Source: Dromaius novaehollandiae (Eukaryota; Chordata; Aves; Casuariiformes; Dromaiidae). Taken from it: 64,000 nt of DNA. Position numbers and translations under genes: made by a program. The notes under the pieces were generated by a model. It worked only from the letters and a program-made list of their open reading frames with translations, did no database searches and was not told the DNA's origin. Positions 1 through 12,412 of the stretch are shown here, piece by piece. The stretch is taken from positions 66,440,941 through 66,504,940 of the forward strand of contig NC_088130.1 of assembly GCF_036370855.1 (NCBI RefSeq), read 5' to 3'. Each line of letters begins with the position of its first letter. Position 1 is the stretch's first letter.

Positions 1-1162
1 AAGAAATCCTTTGTCTTGCATGTGCTTGTCTACATCTCCATCCCTGGCAATTATGTGTTATATATTCTCCAGATGATATAGTTTATGATGTCCTTTGTTC
101 CCCAAAATGTCTCTCTTATCTGTAACTTACGTACCTTTCCTCACCTCCCTGCTTAATTTGTCTGGTCTTATTATTTAGTGTCCCCTGCTTAATATTCACA
201 AATATATATGGTCATGGGAGTTGAAGTAATGTGTAATCAGTTTCATGTGGTTTGTGCTTTGCCATCAACAGTCTAAAGCCATTAATTCGTGGATGTGTAA
301 AGAAAGCTATTTCAAACAAATCATCCTAAATATTTATTCCTTTTACTGTGAGAGGATAAATTTTGTCCCTGTATCTGTCTCTATGATCTTTAATGATCTA
401 CCAACATGGACTTCTTTTATATGGCTACAAAGAACCAAAGCTGAGCAAATTGATGGGGCAGGATATGGAGGAAGGTATTCAATACATTTGAACCATAAAA
501 CAGGGGAGAAGGCAAAGGAGGATAAGGAAGGTAAAACTCACTAAGCTCAAATGTAAACAGAATTCTTTTTTGAGAAATAAAAGCCTTAAAAATGCAATTT
601 GATGGTAACCTGAAATGGAGCAATGCTTTTTTTACCATTTTACTTATCTTTAAAAAAGCTAGTTTTAAAAAAAGTCTCAGTTCTTTCAGTAATCAATGAT
701 CCATTTTTATGCATTTACTGTTTGCTAAGATATAGAAAATAAAAGTCTTTTCCAGCTCAACAGTGAATATGTGGTCAGATCTCAAACCGGGGACACGTTA
801 CCACATGTGTCCTGAAGATATCGACTATTTAAGGGATTCATAGGTTGACCCAAATAACAAAATGAAAGAGTTAACTGGTAATTAAATGGAAAAGAAAAAA
901 TATTCAAGCCCATCGAATACAGAGGTGATTGCAAAGAGCCGCAGAAGGATCTCTCAATACTGAAAGGTTAAATGGTAAGATGACAGGTGAGATTTAAGAC
1001 ACGTGAGAACAAAGCTATGAGCACACCGGAGGGGGGGAAATAAACCCCGAGTTCACAGAACAGATCATGGGTTCTAACTTAGCTCCTCAGGCTTACCACT
1101 CAGGAATGAGATACTGGATTCATTTTGATTAGGTCTCTGAAAATATCAGACTATAACGATCC
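1..1162. other. Unannotated non-coding stretch
   Basis: AT-leaning DNA with short, unconvincing open frames (up to 99 codons at 245-544) and no recognisable protein, RNA gene or repeat. I see nothing to annotate. Confidence 0.6.
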
Positions 1163-1176
1163 AAAAAAAAAAAAAA
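1163..1176. repeat. A14 homopolymer
   Basis: Run of 14 A. No clear target-site duplication or retroposon body was seen beside it, so it is called a simple homopolymer. Confidence 0.85.
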
Positions 1177-1331
1177 TCGTATTCTGAATACCTCATGCCG
1201 TTCAGCCTGTCCTGTCTCAAAAGGATATAGTAAAACTATAACAGGCACAGTGAATGGCAGAAAGGATAATCAGGCAATGAAATGAATGAAAATATCAGAC
1301 TGTGAAGTATGAAATGACTTCTATACTGGGT

Positions 1332-1607
1332 GAAACTAAATAGACGTTTCAGCTTGGAAGATAGACAACTGAAAGAAGGATATGACAGGAATCTATAAAA
1401 TTATGAACACTATGGAGAAAGTGAATATATAGGGAATTATTACTTAACATCTCTCAAAATAGAAGATCTAGGCAGCAGGTTTAAAGCACACACAGAATGA
1501 AGAAAATGCACTATCACACAATTCACAATTTTGAGGAGCTTATTGCTACAAGGTTGTAGAGACACAAGTCATAAAATTGAACCCATTCAAAGGTTTTGAA
1601 CTAGACA
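1332..1607 (+). mobile_element. Decayed CR1 LINE 3' region
   Basis: This follows the conserved end of the CR1 (chicken repeat 1) reverse-transcriptase ORF almost phrase by phrase. It has the block for a segment beginning with a Leu/Glu-rich helix (near 1350-1380), then TATGGAGAAAGTGAAT (about 1411), then GGCAGCAGGTTTAAA (about 1471), and later a decayed stretch matching the usual CACACA...CACAATT and GGGTTCAAA phrases (about 1515-1595). Stop codons and indels break every frame, so it is a dead fragment. CR1 is the dominant LINE family of birds, crocodilians and turtles, and this divergence suggests an old insertion. It is truncated at both ends and lacks the usual 3' octamer repeats. The family call is firm; the subfamily is unknown. 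Confidence 0.85.
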
Positions 1608-1613
1608 CATTGT

Positions 1614-1625
1614 GGGGGGGGGGGG
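1614..1625. repeat. G12 homopolymer
   Basis: Run of 12 G directly after the CR1 fragment. It is a candidate sequencing or assembly weak point. Confidence 0.85.
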
Positions 1626-4130
1626 TGGCAGGTCTATTGGTAGCTATTAAACAAACTGTTCACAATGAAATATCTGGCTCAAAAAGTCCCTTAGGAAGAT
1701 GAAAGGGGCCTGTTGTACCTAAACTCTCTTTCTATACTCTTACCTCAGGTGTGTGCTTGTAGGCACTCTTGGAGGATAATCAGTGGTTTGCTAGATATCC
1801 AAATACAACATATGTGTTTGTGGACTATTTTTCTCATGTTCCTAAAATGCATTTCATCATATGGCACCTGTATATCCTCAAGCAATATATTATTTTTTCC
1901 AGCAATACAAATTTTCAGGAAACAGTAAGTAACAAGGAATTTCAAAAGGGCTCTCATTTAGGAATTCATTTTCAATCTAACCATGCTGCCTACTAACTAA
2001 CCCCTTATAACTAGTTAGCTGCTTATTTGGACTGGGGAAACAGAAGTGGTTAAGTATGAACACTATCACGTCCTTCCCTTTTCAGATGCTGGTTAGGGTA
2101 TCTAGTAGCCCTCATCTGAGCTAGACATCTAGGAAGGGATGTCATGTGGATTCATTTCTATAAACAAGATCACAGAAAACGGCTATCTGATGGTAGGAAA
2201 ACTACACAATATTTTATTTCATCATGGAACATTAATCATTTCTGAATCCTTCACCTTCCTGCTTCTAAAGGGCCTTTTGGTTATTTTAGATGTTTTTCTT
2301 GGTTTTGTATTCTTTTCCTACTCAAACAACAATTTCTCTCTCTGTTGTTTTAAGAAACCTGCTCTTGGCCCTTCTCTTCCCTTATGGTCATTGCATCTGG
2401 CTCTTGCCTTTCAGCTGGGTTGTGTGGGACAGCGGTCACAGCCAGCAGATGATGGTGCAACACTTTTCTTTTGGATGCTGTCATGTTCAGCTGTACCTTT
2501 TGGTTCACCTCTACCACGGAGAAGTCAGTTTAATAGTAAATGGAGCATACTTCTAAAACACCACACATTAGCTGCATAGCTAATGTTGCAAATCTACTCT
2601 GATTGAATGCCTTGAAGAAATCAGTGCTATTAACTTCTTATTTTCCCCAAGCATTAAATTTACACACGACCGAATTAATATGAAGTTCCTCTTCAAAAAA
2701 CCCTGTAATAAGTGGGAAACTGCCGTTAAAAATTTGCCCATAACAATATTCTCACTATTCACAAAGGTCAGTCTTCACCCACAGCACATATAAGTAATTA
2801 ACCGCTGAAATACCTTACCTAGGTTGAGGGGGATTTTCCTTTGCTTTCTGTTTTTATGTCAAGACCAGCTAGGATTTGACAGCAGAATTTAGAGCTTGAT
2901 GTAGGAAATACTGAGTAATGTTCTGCGGCCTGTGGTAAGCGGGAAGCAGATGAACCTCACGGTTCTGCTTGGCCTTGAAATTTATGACTATAGAACAAAA
3001 AAAAAAATCTTCGTCTAGTGCAATTTTTCCATTTTGTTTTAAAGAATTTATTATCCAGAATGAGGATCCTGAAACATTTAGTAGTGAGCAGACCACAAAC
3101 AAGTACATAAATTTCAATACAGGCACTTCCCCTTTGCCTTATGAATCTGCTCGCCACGTCTTTCTTCCTCAATCACTAGGATGTCTCTGTGCCAACTATT
3201 GCAACAGCTTCCAGAGGAAAGTGCCATTAAAAAGCAAGAGTGAGTGTTTTAGTTTTCCTTAAACAAACAGAATAATAATCAGCCTGTGACTAGCCACCTC
3301 TCTATGGACTACACATGAATGCTCCTCAGACCATTAGAGTTCCTCAGACTACAGTCTAGAAAGTTCAAAGATGTCAAGTAAAATAAAATCATACCTCAGT
3401 TACCAGTCTTTTCAGAGCTTCCAGTTATTTGGGCCATGTGTGATAACATCCAATTGCAATAGGGCCAAGTTTCCTCATCTCTACTAGCTGTGGATTTGAC
3501 CCATTATCGCTGATTTTCAGCCTTCTACTTAAGTCAGTTAAAGAAAGGGCTTAGCTAAATGGGAAAGTTAAAAGCTGCTGCCTCCTGTCCAAAGGAAACA
3601 GCATTATCCTTAGTTAGGGCTGACCACTGCTCTGAAGCAGCTCAACCCCCATATCCCAGTGGGAAAGAAGTGGCTCAGTGGAGTATGAGAAGCGTTTAAG
3701 GAAAAAGTCATTCATCTCAATCAGAAAAAAATAAACAAAAATGCAGCACACAAACAAGGCATATATTCTAACTGGGGGAAGTAACGTTGTTTTTAGAAAA
3801 TGGATTGGAAAAGAAATGAGGCTTTATCTAAGTTATGTTCCAGTGTTGTAACGCAAGATTGTGATCTTGTAATCCCATTTGTGGACTGCCTTCTGAATTT
3901 GTACAACCCCACATCGGTTCTGGGAGGAATCAAATTAGGTGCAAGCTTCCAGTTGGCAAAGATCGCATTCAGGGTCAGTTAAGGCACAGAAATACAGCGT
4001 TCATGTAACCAGCTGGAGGTGTGGATATCCTAGAGTTTACACTAGCAAGTGCATTGTGAACACAGCTCAGGAAGTCTATTTAGAAACAGCCATTAATAAA
4101 AATAACTCGGGGAAATAAAGCACAGCAACA
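1626..4130. other. Unannotated non-coding stretch
   Basis: About 2.5 kb with no recognised gene or repeat. The 146-codon frame at 2139-2579 is rich in Phe/Leu/Ser from pyrimidine-rich DNA and shows no domain. No splice-site-bounded coding segment stands out on either strand. Confidence 0.55.
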
Positions 4131-4139
4131 TGATGCGAA

Positions 4140-4650
4140 CCATGTGCCGGCCCTGGCCTGCACTGCTCCGTGCAGCGCAGATTCCCAGGCTCCAGTGGTG
4201 GAGCCACATGTGGTTCCTGGGCGCTCAGCATGGGGCTCCCACGCAGGTCTGAGCAGTCGCTGTTTCGCAGCCATCGCCTGGAGGAAAACCAAGCTATCCG
4301 AAGGAAAGATGCAAAGAGACAGCCTGAGCCATGCACGGGGGCGAGGGAGCACGGCAGCAAGTGATGCTGATGGAGCCGGACTGAGCGAAATCGACAGCAG
4401 AATCTCACTGCCGTATCTCCAGGACAACGGGAATTGCGATCCGTCCCGGCGCTCCCAGCCGCTGCGCATAGTAACCCCACTGCAAACAATGTTGGAAAGC
4501 AAAGTGCATCAAGCTTATGATTCAGCCCCGAATTCAGCCAATTTTCATGCCAGTGGAATTAACGCCAGCGTGAAACTAGCCATCCAGGCGCAGTGAACGC
4601 CTGCGAAGCTGGAGTGCTCCTTGTAAACCTCCACGCCGGCCTCGGTTCAG
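4140..4650. promoter_or_regulatory. Small CpG island
   Basis: A hand count gives about 23 CpG in roughly 345 bp (4140-4485) at close to 58% GC, an observed/expected ratio near 0.8 against strongly CpG-depleted flanks. CpGs continue at lower density to about 4650. In vertebrates such islands usually mark promoters or orphan regulatory elements. A 150-codon frame (4144-4596, +) and two frames of about 140 codons (-) lie inside. They share the island and have no recognisable domain, so they are probably by-products of high GC. No TATA box was recognised. It could be a lncRNA promoter, an alternative first exon or an enhancer island. Confidence 0.6.
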
Positions 4651-4792
4651 CTCTGTTCAGCCACGCATTTAAACCTGGGGTGTGAAACATGACAAGCTTG
4701 TTATTCCTGACTTGGCAAAGCAGTTAACCATGCACTTAAATTAGTTTGTGCTTTAACTTGTGTTTAACCGCTCCGCTGCACCATGGGCCCAG

Positions 4793-4800
4793 TGACGTCA
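4793..4800. promoter_or_regulatory. Perfect CRE palindrome (TGACGTCA)
   Basis: Exact CREB/ATF consensus octamer about 150 bp beyond the CpG island, and 10 bp after an ATG in good context (CACCATGG, A of ATG at 4783). A second, 7-of-8 CRE (TGACGTCT) lies at 4967-4974. Full CREs with intact CpG are rare by chance in AT-rich bird DNA and occur preferentially near promoters. Binding is inferred, not shown. Confidence 0.45.
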
Positions 4801-4966
4801 GAAATTGCAGCATTTCCTTCAGAGGCCCTGCATCACGTACTTGGAAGAGCTGTGGGATTTCTGTTTGCTCCTTACTTGGAAGGGGCTCTCCTCCTCATTG
4901 CTACCAAGCAAGCTGAAACACATTTGCAGGCTCATGTGGAAAAAGTTTGCTTAGCTTATTCCCTCG

Positions 4967-4974
4967 TGACGTCT
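4967..4974. promoter_or_regulatory. CRE-like site (TGACGTCT)
   Basis: One mismatch from the CREB/ATF consensus, and the second such site within 175 bp. It is of interest only in combination with 4793-4800 and the neighbouring CpG island. Confidence 0.25.
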
Positions 4975-7385
4975 GTGCTAGGGACAGAGACCTTCAGTCT
5001 CCAGAGGTATCATGCTGTAGCATTAAATTCACACTTTAAAAAGAGTGATAAGACAGAAGACAGTAATTTAGCATACAGTAGTTGTGTGGGTTTTTTTTAA
5101 CAATAGTTGCCTTAACAGCATCTCCTACTTCCGTGCTTTCCATCATACCCTCTCCCCTCCTCTTGTTGCCTCAACCCTTATTTCTCCCCCAATCTCAAGG
5201 CTGAGTCTTCAAGCATCGTCTCCTGCAAGAGTCTTGGTCTGCTCTAACCCTTCACCGCTGCAGAAGTGGCCGCCGGACATTTCCACCGGTGAAGTAATGA
5301 AACACCGCCCACTACACAAAAATTGCAGACAATTTCCGCTGACATCGATCAGCTGTGTGCTCCCGGGGGTGATTTTCTGTAATATTCCTGTTTCTCTCTC
5401 GCGCTCAAAACATCTTGAAAGAGTATAATCGCCAGCGCTGTAGTGAGCTGCCAGGATGGAGGTGGAATTTATAGTGCAGGCATTTCTGAAAGAAGGTGAG
5501 GATGGAAAAAGATTTCCTGGGTCACCTCTGAAGCACTCAGTACCATGCAGGGGACCTAAGGCTTAGAGTCCTTGGAAGAGGCAGAAAGGCCTAGTTTAGA
5601 CAACCCCAATCAGAGTTCATGTGGAACACCTAATATCGAAAATTGCCCTTACTACCTTGTCAAAGACACCCTCTGGTACACATTAACATGCCTTCCGTTA
5701 ACTTCTTGGCCATGCCAGTATGACATATAGGCTGTCTTGACTGCGTTCTTGGCTTTACACTTTAACCTGTTGGCTGTGAGATTTGGGTTTCACAAAAGAT
5801 TATCTGAGGAAAAGTTGATTTCCTCTCCTTTCCCATATTACTCATTTTAAGAAGTTTACTCATTAATGCAAGGTGTCTCTGAGCATACAGAGGATGATTC
5901 GTCAGCCAAAGATAAGATGAACACATCTGAAGGTTTCAGCAATGTCTATTTTTTCCTTGCCATATCCAATTAAAACAGAAATCCAAATGACTTGCCTCCT
6001 TTCCCACTGAAAGCCTGCAACTATACAGTGGCACAGTGAGTAAATTGTGTGATTATTGCTTTTCCCAGAGAAATTGTTCTCTGTTAAGATGAGATATTAA
6101 AGTCTGGGCCTGCTGTGCAGCAAACAGGCTGAAGCAAGCCAAGCTTTTGGGTGTTCCACTGTGGTTTGTACTATTTCCCAACAATATTGTCATTCTAGCT
6201 GTGATTGCTAGCCGACAGGAATGAAACAGTACCTACCAATATTTTCAGTAAAGTTAGGAGTTTTATTAGGTACAACAAGAGAAGTATCATCTTCTAAGAA
6301 ATGGAACCCTCTGACTGATAGTTTGCTATATATTTAAATTTTGTGGTGATTCTATTGTTCACGAAAAGTGCCACACTGGCACAGCAGTCATTTTGTTCTG
6401 GGATCTCTGAAATGTTTTTCCACTCAACACCTGTGATATTACAGAGCAGGCTGTCTGATGGATGCGCCGCACAAGGCCGGAGCCAGGGAGGGCCACCGCC
6501 GTGGGGTCAGGAACAGGGACGAGCCGTGCAAGCTGTGGAGTGGTGCGATCCCTCCTCCTGCCGTCCTGTGATGTGGTTGGGTTAGGGATGCCGGGAAAGT
6601 GGAGCATGAAATGGTGGTCAAATGAGTGAGTCTCATCCATAAATCATGAGGTGAGACAAACCTTTGTCCCAGACAAGATCACCCATTGAATTTCTCTTCA
6701 ATGGACCGTTGCTTGCTTACACCACGCGAGACCCATCTTACTGCATCCTGTTTGAATGGGAGCCGTACCGGCCTTTCTCACATTATTCTGAAACAATACG
6801 CCGATCTTTCTTTTAGTGGCAAGTAGGCAATTTGGGCTCCAGAGCCCAATCAATCCCTAGTTCTTCTTCTAAGGATGCCAGCAGAGAAGCTAATTACCAC
6901 CTCCTCTTCAAGGGTAGGTTCATTGTCAGCTGGGGACTAGGATGAGACCTCTATTCACTTCCCAATATATTATGTTCAGGTGCTACCAGAGTGACAGTAG
7001 TTGGTGCTGACTTATGGAAACCCTTTAACAAGGCTCGGTTTGAACAAAAGCAACTGCAATGTAGAGGGGAACTGTTCCACCACTTGCTAAAGAGGCTCAG
7101 CATGGTTTATTTTCCCAACTCCATCTCCAAAAAGAAATTTCTTTTATATATATTTTATGGATTAAAGAGAGAAGAAGGAGAAATAAGCATTATAAAAAGT
7201 GTGGACTGGAGAGAAATGTCATGATTTTATTCAAATGAATAGCTTAAAAGTGCAGCTCTGATTTCTAAAATAAAAGCACCCCCACTCTTGAACACTGGTG
7301 AGTTCAGATAAGCCAAGGTTTTCACTTTCATGTGAAAACACACTTATTTCCCTTTTGTATGTTTCTCTAATACTTCTTCCCTTAA
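4975..7385. other. Unannotated non-coding stretch with a minor CpG patch
   Basis: No gene recognised. A short GC-richer patch lies around 6460-6570 (several CpGs, with weak 80-93 codon frames on both strands). The 105-codon frame from 4783 ends at 5100 in a poly-T run and has no recognised domain. The rest shows nothing recognisable. Confidence 0.5.
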
Positions 7386-7386
7386 G

Positions 7387-7418
<32 letters not shown>

Positions 7419-7419
7419 A
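7386..7419. repeat. (GAA)n microsatellite
   Basis: A short A run followed by about seven GAA units. This pure purine tract can form triplex-type DNA when long but is short here. Confidence 0.9.
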
Positions 7420-7690
7420 CTATTCAGTGATCCAATTTTTTTCTTCTGACCTTTGTGCTCAGAGTCACTAGCACCAACTGAAATCCGAGTCCAAACGATC
7501 TCATTAGAGACTTCCAAACCAGAGCACAGAGCGGAGATGAAATCCTACATATGTGAAAAGAGCAGCACCAAGCTGGTATACCTACCAGAGGAGGTACCTT
7601 TGAGGATAATAAAAGAAAACAACAACATCTTCAACCTGCCTTCCTGCTGCGGATCTGTACCTGGGAACGAACAGCTTCCCTGATGTGGGC

Positions 7691-7750
7691 CAGTCTTTCC
7701 AAAATACAACAAGGTGGGGGCAGTCTTTCCAAAATACAACAAGGTGGGGG
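7691..7750. repeat. Perfect 30-bp tandem duplication
   Basis: Two identical 30-bp units (7691-7720 and 7721-7750), each running from CAGTCTTTCC to AAGGTGGGGG, with a further CA of a third unit after. Zero differences in otherwise diverged DNA suggests a recent duplication, which may be polymorphic, or an assembly artefact. Confidence 0.95.
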
Positions 7751-8101
7751 CAACTGAGTGTAGAGAAAAACAGCTGAGCTGTTAGTTAGCTGGATTTACC
7801 TTATTTTTTTTTCCCCAGGCAAAGAAAATAAACATTTTCTCACACTGGATCATGAACCCTACCCATTTATCATCTGTTCACTGCTTGCAACAAAATGCCA
7901 TTTATCTTTCCCTTTGTGCTCTATTTGGGATAAGAAAAGATTTGAAATCTGAAAGTCTGCATGTACTTTCATGTTGCTTTTGTCTTATTTTATTTTCATT
8001 AATGCACGTTCTTTAAAAGCTCCAGAGGCTAAAGGGCCATGTCTCCTGTCGGGGCATGTTCACAGAGGTTAATGTAAATGCAATGCAATGTAAAATGCTG
8101 C

Positions 8102-8133
8102 CTCTGGTTTACACCAGCAGGGAATTCGGCCCA
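8102..8133. repeat. Possible relic end of a fold-back DNA element
   Basis: The phrase around GGTTTACACCAGCAGG followed by GAATTCGGCCC resembles the terminal inverted repeat of the same fold-back family called at 37947-38032. Only one arm is seen, so this is a weak call. Confidence 0.35.
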
Positions 8134-9287
8134 CTCTACCTGAACAGAGTATTAAGTCTACTTCTTGTTTCCAGGATCAAGCAGGAAGCTGCTGCAAAAG
8201 TTTCAGCAGGCTTCAGAAGTTCATTTGGAAGTGGCAGGAGAGGGAAGCAAGGGAATTTTTTCCGTGCTGATGAAAGATGCTCCACTGGCAGCTCTTGAAG
8301 TCCTGTGTTTTCCCGAAGAACACACAGAAGCTGATCAGAGGTGAAGCCACACTCCCCACACCAGCCTGCCAGCTTGGCCAGCCCCCAGCCAAAGGACCCT
8401 CAACCTTGACCTGAACCTTTGGACGGAGGAGGATCGCTTGGTCTCCACACTCTCTTCCCTTCAGCTTCTTGTGTAAAAATAGACAATGAAGTGTCAGTTC
8501 ATGGCGATGTTTTTTTGTGATGTGACAACTGCCCAATACAGGCTGAACAGAGAAAGCCAAAATTCTCCTCAGAAATATCCACTTTGCTTCAGAGACATCC
8601 CACAATCATCAGACTGTGGCAGCAAGCAATTGCTAATGACCTGGGCTGGCTTGATGGAGCAGCCTGGGGATCAGCGGTCTGGCAGACCTTTACTGACTCC
8701 TGAGCTATGCAGATCCCTGGGCTCTGGTATAGGAATAATCACTCGTGTCCTCACAAACGGCTTTTTCCAAGGGACTTCAGGGAGGTCTCAGGGACGCCTA
8801 CTGAAAGGACTAATACTTTACCTTGGATGGAAAAGGTGTAAAATACTATTGGGTCATTGAGCATAAAATCCAGATATAATCATAAGCTGTCTGACTACAA
8901 AGTCTCCCTCAGAACTGTGAAAGTTTTGCATTCCCTCACTGCTATGACTCTGCTGTTCAACTAGTTAAAAAGACCCATGACAGCCCAGAGATAAAAATTG
9001 TGTTCACACTCCCTTATTGGCCTTAGAAAGTCAAGAAGCCATCACAGCATTCTCAAACATAGGTGGAAGCTGAATTTGCAGTGTCAAAAACACACAGAAG
9101 GAGAAGAAATTGTTAAAAATAAGATCCAGTAAAGGAAATCTTGATTTGGGGCCGTTGGGGTAAAGGGAAGAGGTTGCCTTTTGCTGATCACCCCACATAA
9201 TTGTCTATGAGGTTCCTTAAATGAACAGATCCTTATAAATAGTCTTCAGACTGATTCAAGGAAATGCAATTCCTTAACCTCAAAAAA
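8134..9287. other. Unannotated non-coding stretch
   Basis: Contains moderately GC-rich DNA near 8200-8800 with frames of 130 codons (-, 8213-8605) and 124 codons (+, 8486-8860). Neither has a recognisable domain. No repeat was identified. Confidence 0.5.
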
Positions 9288-9303
9288 TGTGTGTGTGTGT
9301 GTG
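9288..9303. repeat. (TG)8 microsatellite
   Basis: Eight TG units, a short, common dinucleotide repeat. Confidence 0.9.
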
Positions 9304-12239
9304 ATTGAGGCAATTAACCAAACTTGTCATCTGAACATAAAAATGTACTCTTGAAGCAAAGACAGCTATTTAGGAGCCCTTAATAACACTGGTTACTTGA
9401 GCAGGTGGCAATTGACTTCCATCCCCTGTGTTTGGGACCACATATGTGTGCCTCAAAACTAAAAACACCCAGGGCCAGCTCTTATCTTTAGCCTTCCTTA
9501 ACAAGCCCCTTTATCATAACATCCAAGGTACTACATATGGTGGTATATAGGTACTGTATACAGTGACAGGCTGGCAAAAATATGGGGAGAAGCTTGCATG
9601 ACAGCTGGCTCGCTCTAGTCACATTTGACTCATTTCATAACAACTGAAAAGCCTTATGTTGAAATATTTGTAAGCAAACTCCCTGGTCTGTTAAAGCTAG
9701 TGGCTGAAAGCTGAAGAAATAGCTCTGTGCAGCAATTCAGAAAACCTTCTTATTCTTTGAAAACATATTTAATGGGTTTGTGGTATTTCAGGGTGTTTCT
9801 TTGCATCCATGCTTTTTCCAGTGGAGGGCATACAGGTGGGTGGTTGCCCTTCCTTACCTTCCAGAAGAAGAATTATATCACGTAGTTTGTGTTGGGATCT
9901 CTCTGGGCACTTCCCAAAGGGCTTATCTTTGCACCCATCATGGAGGCAGCACGTGCTGTGGAAACAGCAAGTGTCAAATGCTATTTCAGGGCACAGACTG
10001 GGATCCTTCTGACCTGGAAGGGGCTGGAGGAAAAAAAGCTCACTCTTCAGCAAGTAAATAACTAAGAGAAAAAAAGACACATTACAGCCTCCTGTCAGGA
10101 TGTTCTTCTTGCCATTGTTTACAAACTACAGGCATCTTTACTGCTAGTTTTCTCCTTAGAGATGACACCCGGGGACCTAAAAGTGTCAGACTAGATGTTT
10201 GGAAAATTTGCAGGCTGCTTCAGGACACTGATTTATATTCAATCTAGTCCTTTCCAAGAAATTGGTTCTTCTGAAAAGAATAAAGCTAAAGCTACCTCAA
10301 GAACAACAAAAAATGTCATTGTCACTAAACCAAAGGGGATGTGACTGAAACTCCATGTCAGTCCGGGAACTTCTGATGTATCGTAAGCTTCTGTGGGGAG
10401 CTAACTATGTACTGTTTCCCCAGGCCATCAAAAATAGGTTACCACAAAAGAAAAAAAAAGCAAATAATATCACCATCACATCTTCTGGTTAAGAGTCAGA
10501 TAGGCTTACATTGTATTTGACTAATACCTTTTACTTATCATACAAGGAAGAAAACTTGAATGACATCCAAATGATTTTATACTGCTCTGTAAGCTCTGAA
10601 GCCAGCAGTGAAAGGAAATTATTGAGAGAGAGGAGAGCATCTGACTGTGCCCACTGGCCTGGTTTGCTTCCTTGTACCCACTGAGAGCTAGGTCTAGTGA
10701 AGGCAGCCTTAAAAACTTTTCCATTTCTATACCATGAATATATAAAGCCAATTCTATACCATGTGAGACCCTGTGATATTCTAGAGAAATATCTCTTTTT
10801 AGAAGCCAGATATGCTTCAAGGCATTTTATAGGTGCCTTACAGCTTTTCTACACTCTGCTGGACATGTGGGAGAAGGGCAGAAGCCACTTTTGGCTTTCT
10901 GATCTGGGCCATCAGCATATGTTAGAGCTGCTTTGGAGCCATTTTAACTTATGTAATTGTTCATGAGTTTCCTTGAGAAAACTTAAGCTAGGAGAAGATA
11001 AAGAGAAACGTATTGCTCCCAGCAGGATCTCCAAGGCACGTTCCCTTCCTTCCTCTTCTGCCTTGTCCCTCTCTCCTACCCTGCCGGTATGCTGGGCTCT
11101 TGGGAGCGCAATCTCTGTGGTCCAAGGCTGGAAGCAGGCAACATCTCTAGGTGGCCCTCACAGTCACAGCGAGCAGCTCCTTCTCCCAGGTCCTCAGCCA
11201 TCTCCTCTGCTAGTCCACAGTCAGGAGGGAGAAGCTTTGTCTGACTTCCCTTGCTGCGGAAAAAAAACTCATAAGCATTAAATATTAGCTTCTGTTCCCA
11301 ATTTGGTGATGAGCAATCTCACTCTCTGCTCTTCTTCCAGGGGTTTTGCTCACCTCCAGGTGTTCCCTGGTCCTTTCCCGAGGTCATTGGCTGCATTGTG
11401 GAGATTACTTCCTTTGAACACAGATCTTATTCTACCTCTGCTGCCTTTTAAGCAATACCTTTAAATCTGCTAGTCTTTGTATTTCCACTCAGGGTCCTGC
11501 ATTTGTATGCATATAGAGAGAGTGGATTTTCTTTTTTTACATAAAGAAATGTCTTTTATTGTTTCCTTTTGCTTTTCTATTACAAAGCCTCTAATGTGTT
11601 GTGCTAAAGGTGGGTGGCTTTAAAAGAGGCTGGTTTCATTAGGTTTTTATTGTGTTTAAAATGTGGTTCCATTTATTGTGCTAAACACTTGGCAGCCTTT
11701 GTCACGCCATGTCTCATGAAGGCACTTGGAAATGAGCACACACATAGAAAGCTGCATCAATTTCCCCCCCGAGCAAGATATGCAGGAGATCATGAAAGCT
11801 TTGTTTCTTTAGCTGGCAGTTAATCCTTCCAAACTTGGCCCCCTTTCTGAAATTAACTCATCGAATAATGGACATGCTCCATTAAAGTGATGAAGATAAA
11901 AACTCTGCCAGGGTCTGACTTAGTAAGAAAACCATCCCACTCGCAGGCCAAAAGAACACACTTGAGCTGTGACAAAGGATCTGTGTAATTGAGAGCCAAG
12001 ACACCCTTCTTGTTTCTTTCCATGAGTTGGTATTCGTTGACTGTTCACGTTTCTTTTTTTTTCTTAGGAAACGGATTCTGCATACATTTCTGGTGGAAAG
12101 GTTAAAAAAAAAAGATTGAAAATCTTAGAGAAACTTCCAGATAGATTTTGCTTCGTCCGTCTTCAGACGCGTATGTTTTTCACATATATTGGTATTATTA
12201 AGATTTCAATTTACTGACAGTTGGTGCTTTGATTACAGA
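9304..12239. other. Unannotated non-coding stretch
   Basis: Nearly 3 kb with no recognised gene, RNA or repeat. Open frames reach 103 codons only. Pyrimidine-rich patches occur at 11035-11085. I see nothing functional. Confidence 0.5.
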
Positions 12240-12412
12240 TCCAGACAGGGATTCAAGTTCACGTATGTTTGGTTCCCAGCTCTGTCACTGACTTCATGTG
12301 TACTATGAGGCAAGACACTCATTCCTTGATTCCCATCCAAAAAAACAAGAATAGCACTTGCCCACGTTTCTTCGGAGTTGCGAAGAAAAATTCGCTAATA
12401 CCTGCCAGGAAA
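12240..12412 (+). mobile_element. MIR-type SINE fragment
   Basis: Shows the ordered phrases of a MIR (CORE-SINE) body. These are a decayed box B region followed by CCCAGCTCTGTCACTGAC, then the GGCAAG-CACT phrase, the decayed CTC..TGATTCCC phrase, and finally a degenerate CACAGGGTTGTTGTGAGGATTAA-like stretch reaching TTCGCTAATACCTG. The conserved order makes chance unlikely. MIR families are ancient in amniotes and survive in birds as scattered, highly diverged copies. Confidence 0.75.

Noticed and set aside
2139..2579. 146-codon plus-strand frame
   Set aside because: Low-complexity Phe/Leu/Ser translation of pyrimidine-rich DNA with no recognised family.
4144..4596. 150-codon plus-strand frame
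   Set aside because: Lies wholly within a CpG island where stop codons are rare. Two overlapping minus-strand frames of similar length exist, and no domain is visible.
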